Of a stretch of DNA of 64,000 bases, positions 39,539 to 50,293 are shown piece by piece; the stretch's first letter is position 1, and the number at the start of each line of letters is the position of its first letter. Under the pieces are notes generated by a model, which had not been told where the DNA came from, ran no database searches, and worked only from the letters and a program-made list of their open reading frames with translations. Source of the DNA: Zasmidium citrigriseum (lineage: Eukaryota; Ascomycota; Dothideomycetes; Mycosphaerellales; Mycosphaerellaceae); NCBI GenBank assembly GCA_002786025.1, contig NHNW01000011.1:248001-312000 (forward strand). The letters are read 5' to 3'. Position numbers and translations under genes: made by a program.

Positions 39539-41605
39539 ATGAGTGAACTGTTTCGAGATACGGCCTTTGGCCATATCGTTCGCGCGCTATCCGGCCACAA
39601 AGTCTTCAGGTACCAAGAAGAGATCGATCCCTCTCTATACAAGAACTTCATCGACGAGAAGAAGTCCGGATACTTGGCGCATCATGGAGATACGAATCCG
39701 CCGGAAGATGGCACGGAGCCCGAGACGCTCGGCGGAGTTCGAACACGTGAAGACCAGTACACCATGGAAAGGCCACCGAGAATGTCGACCAACCGACGAT
39801 CATCCTCCGAGCAAACGCGAGTAAACGAAAACAACGGCAACATCAACCACGTTAGCGGCGTTCAAGTCGACAAGGAGAAGGGCAGAGACGTACACTTGGT
39901 TACTTGGTGGGGCGAAAACGATCCGGAAAACCCTCAAAATTGGTCTCTCTTCAAGCGATGCTTCGTCACCTTCGAGATCTGTCTCTTGACGACATCCGTG
40001 TACATCGGGTCCTCGATCTACTCTGCCGGCACGCAGAATGTCACTCAGATCTTCGGAGTCGGCCAAGTCGCCGCGACACTAGGTCTCTGTTTGTTCGTGG
40101 GCGGTTATGGGTTAGGTCCTATGCTCTGGAGTCCAATGTCTGAGATCCCGGCCATCGGACGCAATCCAATCTACCTTGGTACGCTGGTGGTCTTCGTCGC
40201 TCTGCAGCCCGCTGTGGCGATGGCCACAAACTTCGGAATGCTGCTCGCCTTCCGTTTCCTCACCGGGTTCTTTGGAAGCCCCGTGCTGGCCACTGGCGGT
40301 GCTTCGCTGTCTGACATCTGGAGGCCCAAGAAGCGTGCATATGCCATGTCGATCTGGGGTATTGCCGCCGTGTGTGGACCGGTTCTTGGGCCTCTTGTTG
40401 GCGGCTTCGCTGTACAATACGGTGGAACCAACGGCGTTATTCAGGCTCCCTGGCAGTGGCCAATCTGGGAACTGATGTGGCTGTCGGCGTTCTGCTTGAT
40501 CTTCCTGTTCTTCTTCTTCCCAGAGACAAGCGCCAACAACGTAAGCACTCGTTTGTCCAAATTGCGCCTAGATCAGTACGCTGACTTTATTATCAGATCC
40601 TGCTGCGACGAACCAAGCGCCTACGAAAGTTGACCGGCAATGACAAGCTCATCTGCGAGCCAGAGCTCATGGCCGAGCAAATGTCTGGCAAGGATGTCGT
40701 CATGATGTCTCTCGTCCGCCCCTTCACGCTCAACTTCTTTGAGCCAATGGTGTTCTTGCTCAATCTGTACATTGCCCTCATCTACGGCTTGTTGTACATT
40801 TGGTTCGAGTCGTTCGTGGTCGTCTTCATCGAGATCTATGGCTTCGGCCTTGGAACCGAAGGTCTTGCATACCTGGGTATCTGTAAGTTTTTTGGAGAAG
40901 CAAAGACTGACAGAGGAGTTGTGAGCTGACGATTATCACAGTGATTGGTGCCTTCCTGGTGATTCCTCCATTCTTCGCATATCTGTATTACTATCTCGAA
41001 CCGCGATTCGACGAGAACGGCAATATCCAACCAGAGAAACGTTTGATCCCGGCCATGGTCGGCGGTTTCTGCATTCCAATGTAAGTTTTGCCCCAGAACT
41101 CGACTCTAGAGGTATGACTGACCAATCTGTAGCTGTCTCTTCTGGTTCGGCTGGAGCGCTCGACCTTCAGTCCACTGGATCATGCCCATCATTGGTTCTG
41201 GATGGTTCTCGATCGGTGCCTTCCTGCTCTTCAATTCTGTCCTCAACTACCTTCCAGACGCATACCCTGAGTACGCTGCAAGTGTCCTGGCTGGTAACGA
41301 CTTCATGAGGTCCAGCTTCGGTACTGGGTACGTGAATCTTCCACATCTTTTTGAGGTCCTGCGCCATTAACTGACCATTTGTAGCTTCCCATTGTTCGCG
41401 AGCGCAATGTATTCGAATCTAGGTGTTGCGTGGGCATCCAGCACGTTGGCTTTCATCTCGATCGCTTTCATCCCGATTCCGTTCTTGCTGTACAGGGTAA
41501 GTGCGGTCCTCAGCTCTGTTCAACAAAGACACATACTAACAGATCATCCAGTACGGCGAGACTTTGAGAAAGAACTACTCCAGGTACGCCCGTAAAGATA
41601 TTTGA
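39539..41605 (+). CDS. MFS transporter, DHA1 (drug/polyamine H+ antiporter) type
   Basis: Six exons (39,539-40,540; 40,597-40,882; 40,942-41,080; 41,133-41,327; 41,385-41,496; 41,552-41,605) give a 595-aa plasma-membrane transporter with 12 predicted helices. The MSELFRDTAFG start is typical of fungal DHA1 proteins, and upstream in-frame codons lack ATG. Diagnostic parts are VTWWGENDPENPQNWS before helix 1, the motif A loop WSPMSEIPAIGR, motif C GIAAVCGPVLGPLVGG in helix 5, and FFFPET after helix 6. The family exports drugs, polyamines or toxins in exchange for protons; the substrate cannot be told from sequence. All introns are 52-59 nt with GT-AG ends and keep frame. It is convergent with the MYND gene. 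The 160-residue acidic, Ser-rich N-terminus is within the usual range. Confidence 0.88.
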
Positions 41606-41985
41606 GCTCCTGTCTCGATATCGGGCGTCTTCACGACTGTATGAGTATCACCTAATTGGATGACTTCACGATCGTCTTGGATGTGTAACGATACCAGTTC
41701 GAAGGGGAGCGTGTACGATTTGTGTTCATGATAAATTAGATACCAAAGTGCGTAATACATGTTTTGAGAATGAGCATTGCTAGGGTTCAGTCCCACTGTG
41801 AGGTCTTGATATCGCGAAAGCCACTTGTGCCGTGGCTGACTACGACGGGAAGGAGCTGATCTAAGACCAACAACAACGCTGCATAGAAACTCGCATTGGT
41901 ATTCTTCCTCTTCGATCGCATCGATCGCATCTAGGATTTGGAGGATTGCACTCATTGCGCAAAGCTTGATGCTGTTGACCAACAC
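41606..41985. other. Intergenic region between convergent genes
   Basis: 380 bp of shared 3' flank between the MFS and MYND genes. No gene or repeat is seen. Confidence 0.5.
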
Positions 41986-42828
41986 TCACTCCTCTTCCAG
42001 CGCACCTTCCTGCACAGCCCTCGACCGACACCACTTGACCAACCCAGCATCCTTCGTCAAATGCAATGCCTTTCCTCGATCCTCCATACTCATGTTGCAA
42101 ACTGCCTTATGCACCGCCCAGTCAGTCCGTTGACAAGCACTCGAACAGTACGCCGCCGTCCCACACTTGCTACACCGACTCAGCGAAGCCCCTTTCTCCT
42201 CGCCGCAAGTCGTACATCTCGTCAAATCCAGCGGACGATAGAGCCAATGCGGATTCATGGCGATCCCATCGCTGAAAGCATCGTCCATAGGTACGAACTC
42301 AATGAAGAAGTCGTGCCGTGTCTTTTTCCCCGTTTGCCATGCCTTGTTCAGGATGAGATCGTTGACGACGTTTCGGCCGAGTCTGTCGATTTCTGCTGGG
42401 TCCGTAACTTCCTTGTCGTCGAGCATGCTCTCTTCTGTGTTGGGAATCCAGACTCGGCTCTCGTCTGGCGAGATGGTATATGAAACCATCACCTTCCAAT
42501 GCTCCTCCTTGTCAAGAACGCCCATTGTGAGAACATTCTTGATGCGGCCGATTTCATATTTGGTCTCTTCTGCATCTCCAGTGGCGGTTGTCAGGATCCA
42601 CGTAAAAGAGAACCAGGACTCCAAATCAAGCAATGCGTACAGGGCATCCGGACACCACTTGTAGAGAATTGTCGCTACGCCAATCGCTGCTGTCAAGTCG
42701 GAAGTATCTTCATCTTTGGTGACAGACTCGGCTTTGGCGATACTGAAGGGGTTGCCATCCAGTACGATTTCCTTGTCATCTTGTCTGGGAATTCGGGCGT
42801 TCGGTAGAGGTTGCAGCTCGATGCCCAT
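41986..42828 (-). CDS. MYND-type zinc-finger protein
   Basis: A single exon encodes 280 aa. A C-terminal MYND finger is complete: C205, C208, C219, C222, C228, C232, H240 and C244, with the standard spacing C-x2-C...C-x2-C-x5-C-x3-C-x7-H-x3-C. MYND fingers bind zinc and short proline-containing peptides, and in fungi they occur in regulators of growth and in SET-domain enzymes. No SET domain is present here; the 200 residues before the finger resemble nothing I know and are acidic, with no signal peptide or membrane segment. The first ATG is used. The gene shares a 417-bp divergent promoter region with the GMC oxidoreductase gene. The role is probably protein-protein interaction. Confidence 0.85.
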   Translation of the reverse strand: MGIELQPLPNARIPRQDDKEIVLDGNPFSIAKAESVTKDEDTSDLTAAIGVATILYKWCPDALYALLDLESWFSFTWILTTATGDAEETKYEIGRIKNVLTMGVLDKEEHWKVMVSYTISPDESRVWIPNTEESMLDDKEVTDPAEIDRLGRNVVNDLILNKAWQTGKKTRHDFFIEFVPMDDAFSDGIAMNPHWLYRPLDLTRCTTCGEEKGASLSRCSKCGTAAYCSSACQRTDWAVHKAVCNMSMEDRGKALHLTKDAGLVKWCRSRAVQEGALEEE

Positions 42829-43245
42829 TTTTCAGGACATGTGTGGACGGAGTTGTCGTTTACCACTGGAGAAAGCCCGACCCGGTCACCGGCGAGACTG
42901 CGCTGGCCAAAAATGACCCCTAATTTGCTGCCAATTCAAGCTCCTTAAGTGGCTTAATTTGCATCTTTTCTTACCTCCTCACTTCACCTCGTCCAACCTC
43001 ACGCTCACACCTTTCATGCCTTACTCTTGGCGACATCACATCTCACTCACGGCGACTCCGAACATGTTCAGCTGCCTCATGCCTACGCCGACGGCTGCAG
43101 AATCCATGACGTACAAGCTGAACAGTCCAGTATGGAAGCGCCTATCGTGAAGCGCACACTTGGCGGATTTAGGCAGGAGCTATAGAATCCTTTGTGATAT
43201 GCAACTTCAGGGTCTCGCCTATATGTCCTCCTGCCTTTCCAAGAG
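42829..43245. promoter_or_regulatory. Divergent promoter region, MYND gene and GMC gene
   Basis: 417 bp between two start codons on opposite strands must hold both promoters. The middle, about 42,960-43,020, is pyrimidine-rich on the plus strand (CTTACCTCCTCACTTCACCTC). I see no clear TATA box. Confidence 0.4.
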
Positions 43246-45051
43246 ATGAGGATCGAAGCCAACCTTGGATATTCGAATTTCAGCATGGCACACGAGTACG
43301 ACTTCATCATCGTGGGCGGCGGCACTTCAGGCTGCGTGTTGGCGAATCGCCTGTCAGAAGATCCCAATGTTTCGGTACTTGTGCTCGAGGCTGGCGAGGA
43401 CCGCAGCGACGACGAAAGAATCTACACTCCAGGTCTTACGGGCACATCATGGGGTAATCCCGATTTCGATTGGGCATACCTCTCGGAGCCATCCCCTGCC
43501 ATGAACAATAGGACCATTAAGCATCCCCGTGGTCGACTCATAGGCGGTACCAGCGCAATCAACTCATTCGCACTGATCTACCCATCGGCGGCGGGGATCG
43601 ATGCTTGGGCGGAGCTTGGAAACGAGGGTTGGGATTGGAAGACCCTTGGCCCGTATTTCCTGAAGTTTCAGACCATTGTGCCACCGAGCGATGAAGTCAG
43701 GAAGCAGGTGAATATCATTCACAGCGATGAGAACATTCGGAGGTCGAATGGACCCATTCAGGCTTCATTTCCAGTTCATATTCAACCATTCGTGAAAGCC
43801 TGGGTGGAGACTTTTCGCACCCTGGGTTTGGAGAACGTTCGTGATCCATTGGATGGCCATTCCGTTGGCGGACATACTTCGACTTGCCATATCACTGGAG
43901 ACAGGCACGAGCGCAGCCATGCCGGAGTGGCGTACTTGAGGCCCGTTCTTGAGCGATCAAACTTGACGGTTGTCACCAACGCCTTGGTAAGCAAGTTGGC
44001 AATGGATACAGGCAGCGCGGAACCGACAGCTCGTGGCGTTGTGTACACACAGGGTGGTAAAGTACACGAAGCCTTAGCGAAGAAGGAGATCATACTTGCG
44101 GCAGGCACCTTCAACACGCCACAAATCTTGGAGCTGTCTGGCATTGGCAATCCCGAAATTCTCAAGCAGCACGGTGTCGATGTCATCTGCGCCAATGCAG
44201 AAGTCGGAGAGAACTTGCAAGACCACATGCGGCCTGGAGTGTCATATGAGCTGAAGGACGACGCTCCTCCGCGGTTAGGAGGGAACGAGAAAGAAGATCG
44301 GCGGCAGTATGAGGAGAGCCGGTCGGGGCCTTGGGCGGAGCAAGGCGCCTTTGCGTTCTCTTACACGCCCCTTGTACCTTTCTTGGATCCGGAAGGAAAC
44401 GACAAATTGAAAACTTTGCTGAATAAGCACTTGAAAGACGACGAGAGCTGGTCGCCATTCATCCGCAAGCGTAACGCTTTCATTCGGAAGGTCATTGAGT
44501 CTCCTGATGAAGCCACCGCCGTCTCGTACCTCGCTAGGAGACCTTTCGTCGGTCCGGACGAGGGGAATTGGGCTACCATCTGCTCGATGTTGTCTCACCC
44601 TTTCTCTGCCGGGAATGTCCACATCACTTCCGCGGATCCTCAAGCCAAGCCCAAGATCGACTTCAAATACTACGAGCACCCCCTTGATTTGGAGATCCAT
44701 GCTCGGCATGTGCAAGTCATCGACAAGCTGTTCAAGACGCAACCACTCGCATCGTACATCAAGCCTGGAGGAAGGAGGCTGCCTGAGGAGCACCCTGCGG
44801 ACATGATTGAAAGTGCGAAAGAGTTGACGAAAGCTCTTTCGACCACAAACTACCACCCGTGTGGTACTTGCTCTTTGGGTGCCGTGGTGGACAGCCGTTT
44901 GAGAGTGAAAGGAGTTCGGAATTTGAGAGTGGTCGATGCGTCTATCATGCCCATCATCCCTCGGGGCAATATCATAACAACTGTGTATGCAGTTGCTGAA
45001 CGTGCTGCCGATATCATCAGTGAGGATTCAGGAGTTCAAAGATCTACATAA
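43246..45051 (+). CDS. GMC-family FAD-dependent oxidoreductase
   Basis: An intronless 601-aa protein of the glucose-methanol-choline oxidoreductase family, which oxidises alcohols or sugars and reduces oxygen or another acceptor. The N-terminal FAD-binding motif IIVGGGTSGC is at residues 21-30, the first GMC signature PRGRLIGGTSAIN at 94-106, the second (AAGTFNTPQILELSGIG) at 285-301. The C-terminal signature holds catalytic His537 (NYHPCGT) and Asn575 (PRGNI) in place of a second His, as in many members. There is no signal peptide, so it is probably intracellular. ATG at 43,285 (residue 14, MAHEYDF) is an equally good start and would put the FAD motif nearer the N-terminus as usual. It is convergent, 100 bp from the next gene. 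The substrate is unknown. Confidence 0.9.
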   Translation: MRIEANLGYSNFSMAHEYDFIIVGGGTSGCVLANRLSEDPNVSVLVLEAGEDRSDDERIYTPGLTGTSWGNPDFDWAYLSEPSPAMNNRTIKHPRGRLIGGTSAINSFALIYPSAAGIDAWAELGNEGWDWKTLGPYFLKFQTIVPPSDEVRKQVNIIHSDENIRRSNGPIQASFPVHIQPFVKAWVETFRTLGLENVRDPLDGHSVGGHTSTCHITGDRHERSHAGVAYLRPVLERSNLTVVTNALVSKLAMDTGSAEPTARGVVYTQGGKVHEALAKKEIILAAGTFNTPQILELSGIGNPEILKQHGVDVICANAEVGENLQDHMRPGVSYELKDDAPPRLGGNEKEDRRQYEESRSGPWAEQGAFAFSYTPLVPFLDPEGNDKLKTLLNKHLKDDESWSPFIRKRNAFIRKVIESPDEATAVSYLARRPFVGPDEGNWATICSMLSHPFSAGNVHITSADPQAKPKIDFKYYEHPLDLEIHARHVQVIDKLFKTQPLASYIKPGGRRLPEEHPADMIESAKELTKALSTTNYHPCGTCSLGAVVDSRLRVKGVRNLRVVDASIMPIIPRGNIITTVYAVAERAADIISEDSGVQRST

Positions 45052-45150
45052 ACGCCAAGCAAAGCGAAAGAACGTTTGCAGGAGAGAAAAGACGTGCGAT
45101 TGCAAAGGTATCATAGAGATGCAATGAAACGAGACGCCCAAGCCCGCAGA

Positions 45151-47172
45151 CTAGCTATCGCCCAAACCACCCGTAAAGGTGTACCGTAAACACCCAGCAT
45201 CAATGTACCCTCCCACTCCTCCATTGTTGCACCCATTGAAAGTCTTCTGCAGCAGATCAGAGCACTCCCAGTCCTCGTCGCCCACGGGATTCTCCACCGA
45301 CTGCGAGTTGTCACTGGTCACGCAGCCATCGATCCACTCAACTTCGAAAAGGTAATTGACAGCGTAAATGTTCTGATAGTTCTGGCTGATCTTGTCGGAG
45401 TCGGGTGTCATGTCGACTTTGTTGGCTCCGCAGAATTTCGAGGCGCCTTGTGGCACAGAGGCTGGGTTGATGTCTGCGTGGCCCGGGAAGTCGTCTTCAT
45501 TGTGACAGACTGGGTTACCCACGGTCAAAGCTGTCGTAGGTGTAGGGGTTGGCGTTGGGGTTTCTGATGTCGTTGTGGGTGGCTCTTGGGAGGATGTAGA
45601 GGTGGTGGTGGCTGTACCCACCCACGAGGCACAGGACGAGGTTGTAGCACAGAATGATCGCCCTCCAGATCCATTGCATCGCTCAAATGTTGTGGTGCTG
45701 GCGCAGGTGCTCCCACTGCTGGTGCCGACACCAGAGACTGTGCTGGAAAGTGTTGGCATTGCCTCTGATGACGTTATTGAGGCGATTGATGAAGTTGTGT
45801 TGCCCATAGATGACGAAGTGCTGGACACAGAAGAGGTAGTGCTGGAGATGGAAGAATTGGCCGTGGCGGTGTTAGAATCGGTCGTCGAGAAGACATATGT
45901 CAATGGATATGCCATCCAAGCAGGAAGGTCCATGCCAAGCGCACTGTAGGTTGCTACAGCATCGTAAGACTCAGTAGTAGAGAACGGACAGGAATCTCCA
46001 GAGATCGAAGACGTTGAGATGGACGTCGTTGTCGTGGGCTGCAGGCTACAACCCACCGTCTGCTCACAGCTGGTGGTGTAGCAAACCGTCGTGCTTGAGA
46101 TGCTGGTGTCGACGGTGCTGTACGAGATGGAGCATCCAACTCGACAGTCGCTGACTGTAGTGGTGCCGGCCGAGCAAGACTGGGTAGAAGAGGAAGTGCT
46201 GGACGTCGTCGAAGAAGAGGATGAATTGTTGTCGTCGTCATTATCGCCATCATCATCGTCCGAGTCGTCTTTGGTCTCTGGATCCGGGCAATTTCCAGAG
46301 ACTTGAATGCCGAAGATCTTCACGCAAGGTAGCTCGAATTTGGGCAACTTGGGAAATACGGAAGTCCAGTCAAAGAGAACCGAGGGCACAGGAGGGAAGT
46401 TCCAGATGACGATCGCGCCACCACAATCAGAGCACCAGATGACCGGTACAATAGTGGTACTGTCATCCTTTGTGGTAGTAATCCAAGTGTTCGTGGTCAG
46501 CCCACTCGAGCTGATAAGCTCCGTGGACACACCGGTGGGAACTGTCGTCATGGTCGAGGTAATCTCTGGAGTGCCAGAAGCCGTGTTTGTGGACGTTGAA
46601 GAATAAGATGTTGCAGGGCTTGCCACTGGCAGAGACGTAGTGCTGCCATCGATGTTGATGATGCCAGAAGAAGCTACCGATATCGAGATAGAGCCACTTG
46701 TAAAGGCGGATCCTCCTGGAGTCAGAGTGAAAGAGCCAATAATGATTCCAGATCCATTCCCGGATGCAACGATGCTCGGAGCAAGGGTGATACCAGTACC
46801 GGAAGATGTTGTTGTGGTTGTCGAAGTAGAGATGCCGGTACCAAGCGGAATTGTAGATGTGCCATTGAGGCCGGAAACCGTGCTCGATGAGATCGACGAT
46901 GCTTCGGTCGACGTGCTGCTGCTCACTGAAGTCGAAGTGTCGCTTGATTCCGGAGGGCTAGAATTTGAATCCGAAAGTGTTGAGGAGGTGCTGCTGCTCG
47001 TTGTCGTGGATGACGAAGTCTGGGATGTACTTGAACTCGATGGAGCCGCACTCCCAAGAGTTCCTGGGATTCCTGAGGTCGTACCATTTGGCATAAGGAA
47101 CGGCGCTGTGACATCTTGCGCGTAGGCATGGAACGAGAGAACTGTTGCAGTGAGTAGTGCTGTAGACTTCAT
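45151..47172 (-). CDS. Secreted Ser/Thr-rich protein with C-terminal Cys domain
   Basis: A single exon encodes 673 aa from the ATG at 47,172. A signal peptide is clear (MKSTALLTATVLSFHAYA, cut before QDV). Residues 30-240 are Ser/Thr-rich and probably O-glycosylated. A conserved block at 241-296 (IVPVIWCSDCGG, FELPCVKIFG) precedes an Asp tract (301-316), then further Ser/Thr and Cys-rich repeats. The last 121 residues (553-673) form a compact domain with eight Cys, containing CHNEDDFPGHADI, VEWIDGCVT, FNGCNNGGVGG and CLRYTFTGG. From memory, the middle block and the C-terminal domain resemble non-catalytic parts of large fungal GH18 chitinase-like proteins, but no catalytic domain is present here. 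No GPI signal is seen at the end. It is likely an extracellular or wall protein of unknown function. Confidence 0.8.
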   Translation of the reverse strand: MKSTALLTATVLSFHAYAQDVTAPFLMPNGTTSGIPGTLGSAAPSSSSTSQTSSSTTTSSSTSSTLSDSNSSPPESSDTSTSVSSSTSTEASSISSSTVSGLNGTSTIPLGTGISTSTTTTTSSGTGITLAPSIVASGNGSGIIIGSFTLTPGGSAFTSGSISISVASSGIINIDGSTTSLPVASPATSYSSTSTNTASGTPEITSTMTTVPTGVSTELISSSGLTTNTWITTTKDDSTTIVPVIWCSDCGGAIVIWNFPPVPSVLFDWTSVFPKLPKFELPCVKIFGIQVSGNCPDPETKDDSDDDDGDNDDDNNSSSSSTTSSTSSSTQSCSAGTTTVSDCRVGCSISYSTVDTSISSTTVCYTTSCEQTVGCSLQPTTTTSISTSSISGDSCPFSTTESYDAVATYSALGMDLPAWMAYPLTYVFSTTDSNTATANSSISSTTSSVSSTSSSMGNTTSSIASITSSEAMPTLSSTVSGVGTSSGSTCASTTTFERCNGSGGRSFCATTSSCASWVGTATTTSTSSQEPPTTTSETPTPTPTPTTALTVGNPVCHNEDDFPGHADINPASVPQGASKFCGANKVDMTPDSDKISQNYQNIYAVNYLFEVEWIDGCVTSDNSQSVENPVGDEDWECSDLLQKTFNGCNNGGVGGYIDAGCLRYTFTGGLGDS

Positions 47173-47665
47173 GATGGCCTTGCTGCTGAATTGGTAATGG
47201 AGGACTGACAGCACACGATGGCCTCATAAGAGAAATCTCGACACTGCAAAATAACCATACTCACGCTCAGCTCTTGACCTATTCTCAGACGGTCCACCAT
47301 CAACACGTCCCTGCCAGGTGGGCATGGTCGAAACTAGCAGAGGCTGAAGGATTCGCGATGGTGTGACAAGAGCTAGTGAGTATCTCCATTCCAATTTCGC
47401 GAGGCTGTGCTGGTCGTGCCACCAGGATGCCGATATTGCCCACCGGTGAAGTTGGGAGAGAGATGAAAGACGGGTCGTCAAGCTTGAGGCTCTCGAAATA
47501 GACTTTGACGCTAGTGGCTCGCTTGAGCCTCCTTGAACTCCACCTCAGCTGCTGCCCCTGCCTTTCCCAAACACGCACCCATTGGACTCTTCGCGTTCCT
47601 GGGCGTCCACGAGCCTGGTGTGCCGTGTGCGAACAGCTCAGCTCGACCCGTCTTCATCTCCGCCG
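47173..47665. other. Intergenic region
   Basis: 493 bp upstream of the secreted Ser/Thr-rich gene and downstream of the 180-aa gene, both on the minus strand. It should contain the promoter of the former. Short open frames here are not convincing. Confidence 0.45.
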
Positions 47666-48261
47666 TTACAGCCCGATTCCTTCCTCCTGCCAGCGCCTAA
47701 GGCTCTCGTCCCACTCGTCGCGCTCGAACCCGGCGAAGAACGTGCCGATTCCAGATGCCTTGCAGGGGATTGTCTGGACCTCCCCGTCGACAGCCTTACA
47801 GATGAGCAACTGGCCGTGCTTTTCAAGGCGCTCCTTTTCCAGCACGGCAAAGAAGAGCTTGCACAGGGGCTTTGGCGGCTTCGGCGCATTGCGAACAAAT
47901 GCCAACGCGTCTTGCAGTGACTGGCCCAGGAACGGAGACTGCCATCCAGCGTCGATGGGAGCTTCAGTGCCTGTAGCAGACATGCCACCGGAGTAGTCTG
48001 GTAGGTTGTCGTACTTGTCTGCGAGCCAGACGTACGAAGCTCCTTCACAATCTGCGTTGTTGCTGCTGAGGATCTCATTGATTTTCTGCATTATTCTCGT
48101 CAGGATCCGGCAAACAGAATGTAGACTGGTCATGCTACCTCAATTGGGACTTGCTCCAGTACGATCAATGCCATGACATCGGTCGCTTGGTCGTCGTCCT
48201 CCCATACGCCATCTTCGAAAAACTCGGCGTACTTTTCGAAGAACTCCGCCTCGTTTGCCAT
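47666..48261 (-). CDS. Hypothetical 180-aa protein
   Basis: Two exons (48,261-48,139 and 48,085-47,666) are joined across a 53-nt intron (48,138-48,086) with donor GTAGCA, branch-like CTGAC and acceptor CAG; phase is kept. The product starts MANEAEFFEKYAEFFEDG, has an acidic stretch (WEDDDQ) near residue 20 and ends in a C-terminal half with PKPPKPLCKLFFAVLEKE and CKASGIGTFFAGFERDEW. There is no signal peptide, membrane helix or motif I recognise. Without the intron the frame would stop after 43 codons, which supports the splice. It is likely a soluble lineage-restricted protein. It shares a 474-bp divergent upstream region with the NucA/NucB-like gene. Confidence 0.6.
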
Positions 48262-48670
48262 GGTGGATCTCGTCTGGATTGAATACTGGAATAGCAGTTG
48301 TCAATTGATGTGTGCGACCATCAAAGAACTTCTGGCGTTCTTGGACCGCCAGCTGAGTGCACAGCCCTCCCATTGGCGCCCAAGCTCAGGCCCCAGATGC
48401 AGGGATCTCTCAGCACAACGGCGCCCAGTCCGACCTCGTGCGACCAAGCACCAACTAGCTGAATTACGCGACCACGACCGAGAATCCTTCAAGTCCTTTC
48501 AATCTCAGTGATGTGGAGCATGTGCAAAGATGAAATTGGGAGGGTGGTGGGACGACCACTGATGGAGTAACCAAGACCAGGTCTCTATTTCGAGTATGGA
48601 CTGGCACTCAGCCTCATGGCGAGAGTGTGGTTAAGCACGCTCTGTGTTGCTTAAAACACTACCAGGCAGG
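48262..48670. other. Divergent upstream region
   Basis: About 410 bp between the 180-aa gene and the leader of the NucA/NucB-like gene. No TATA box or repeat is recognised. Confidence 0.4.
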
Positions 48671-48735
48671 TCTCTCTTTCACTCCTATCCCTCAGCATCA
48701 CCTTCGTTACAGGTTTCCTTTTTCCTTGCCTCAAG
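48671..48735 (+). promoter_or_regulatory. Pyrimidine-rich leader before the NucA/NucB-like gene
   Basis: The 65 bases before the ATG are mostly C and T (CTCTCTTTCACTCC, TTTCCTTTTTCC) and end TCAAGATG. CT tracts of this kind commonly mark transcription starts in filamentous fungi. Confidence 0.4.
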
Positions 48736-50293
48736 ATGCTTCCCCTTCTGTTTGCATTGATACCCTTAGCGGCTTCTCAAGATGTCAAGCGAGTTGAGTT
48801 CGGCCGGCCAGCACCAATCGGCACCTTGATTTCACTCCCAACTCCAGCAGTCAGCAAAGAACACACATTGAACGAAAGCGAGCAACGTCAACACGCTCCT
48901 CCACATGCACACATCCACGATGCCACTGTCGATCAAATACAAATACTCATGGACGCTGATTTCGCCGAGATCGACGACTCGCTGGAGGATTCTCACGAGT
49001 TCGACCAATACGTACCCGTAGGAACCACTGATGACACGACTCTCGTGCGCCGCGCCAACGGAATAGAGAAGCGTGCAGCGTTCCGTGGAACGATGCAGAT
49101 CGACTGTTTGGAAGCGCCCGAAGTCTGCCAGAACGCCTGCTGGTACCAGAACTGCTTGATGGACGCCAAGGGCGATATAACAAAGATCAAGTACCAAGAC
49201 GGCGGCCGCAACACCAAACGAGACAGCGACAATCGTCTGGAGTCTGGCGTGACGACGAGTCGAGGGCGTCCGTGTACGACATGGCCTTTTGGTCAAAAGT
49301 TTTGGGATACTTATCAGTTCAACCCCAACCCTACAGAGGACTCAGAGACATACTTGGAGACAGATGAATGGCCCATGGCCAGCTTCGAGAACCCCAAGTT
49401 TGATCCTTCTGTCACTCCACCACAGCATACACTCCGGTGCATTACTGGCCAAAGCAACAAAGGCGGTGCCCGTGCGTGGACCAACTTTCGAAGAGGCCAT
49501 GGCCCGTACGCCGAGGGTGGGAAATGGGAGAAGTACCGCTTGGGAGCAAAGACACATTTCGTGCGATATGATGAGTTCAATGTCAACTTTAACTTTGACT
49601 CGTTCGACCCGAACAATGTCGATCATCAGAATGTCAGGAAGTGAGTCTACCCGAGGGCCCATACATCCTCCCCACAAAGCTAACATTGATCTTAGAACTT
49701 TGACCTTCTGCGAGGCACCCTACGCCAACTGCCAGAACGACGGCAGGCAATTCCACATGAGCCAGCTAGTCACCAACGGCAAAACGTCCGGACAACTAGC
49801 TTGGCCATACGATGCAACATCGCAGAATGCATACCAGCTCGACAATGAGGGTACCGACATCAAGCAGTACCACGTCACTCTGGCAATCACAGGAGACGAC
49901 CAAGACGAAGTTGCAGCGCAAGTCTCTATCTACGAAGACGGAAACACAGACCCGACCATCCTCGCAACCAGGGATACCAGCACCGACAGTTCTTTGACTA
50001 TGCAGGATGGCGATTCGTTCTCGATCAAGGGCGACTTGCCGAAGGCTTTGAAGGTTGAGAAGAGTGGCATTGGATGCGGGACGTTTACGTTTACGTATGG
50101 AGATCCTCAGACTGATGGCCTGGCCGTTTTCAGATTCGAGAGTACTGATAATGGTTACGGGAGATGGTCGCATACGGAGAAAGGTGGTCTGTCTGGGAGA
50201 TATTGTGTACCTGAGGATATTGAGGGACAGGATGCGAGCGGGAATGATGTTGTGCTTGGGACGAGATTGAAGTGTTCTTTCCCGGGCTGGTGA
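48736..50293 (+). CDS. Secreted NucA/NucB-like deoxyribonuclease-domain protein
   Basis: Two exons (48,736-49,640 and 49,696-50,293; 55-nt intron) encode 500 aa. A signal peptide (MLPLLFALIPLAAS) is followed by an acidic, His-rich region of about 90 residues and dibasic sites (VRRA at 104-107, EKRA at 111-114), which suggests a propeptide removed by a Kex2-type protease. Residues 115-290 match the NucA/NucB pattern from memory: paired Cys (CLEAPEVCQNACWYQNC), RPCTTWPFG, the acidic D210-E211 in DEWPMAS, then GQSNKGGARAW. Bacterial NucB is a secreted, non-sequence-specific DNase. The C-terminal 200 residues have two or three Cys and a beta-rich look, without a family I know. It may serve in extracellular DNA use or competition; activity is not proven. 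Confidence 0.72.

Noticed and set aside
40871..41605. Frameshifted transporter pseudogene
   Set aside because: The apparent frame breaks all coincide with 52-59-nt GT-AG introns that restore an intact 595-aa protein.
45575..47125. Long plus-strand frames opposite the secreted Ser/Thr-rich gene
   Set aside because: Antisense of Ser/Thr codons gives Val/Glu-rich chance frames; the minus frame has a signal peptide and a Cys domain.
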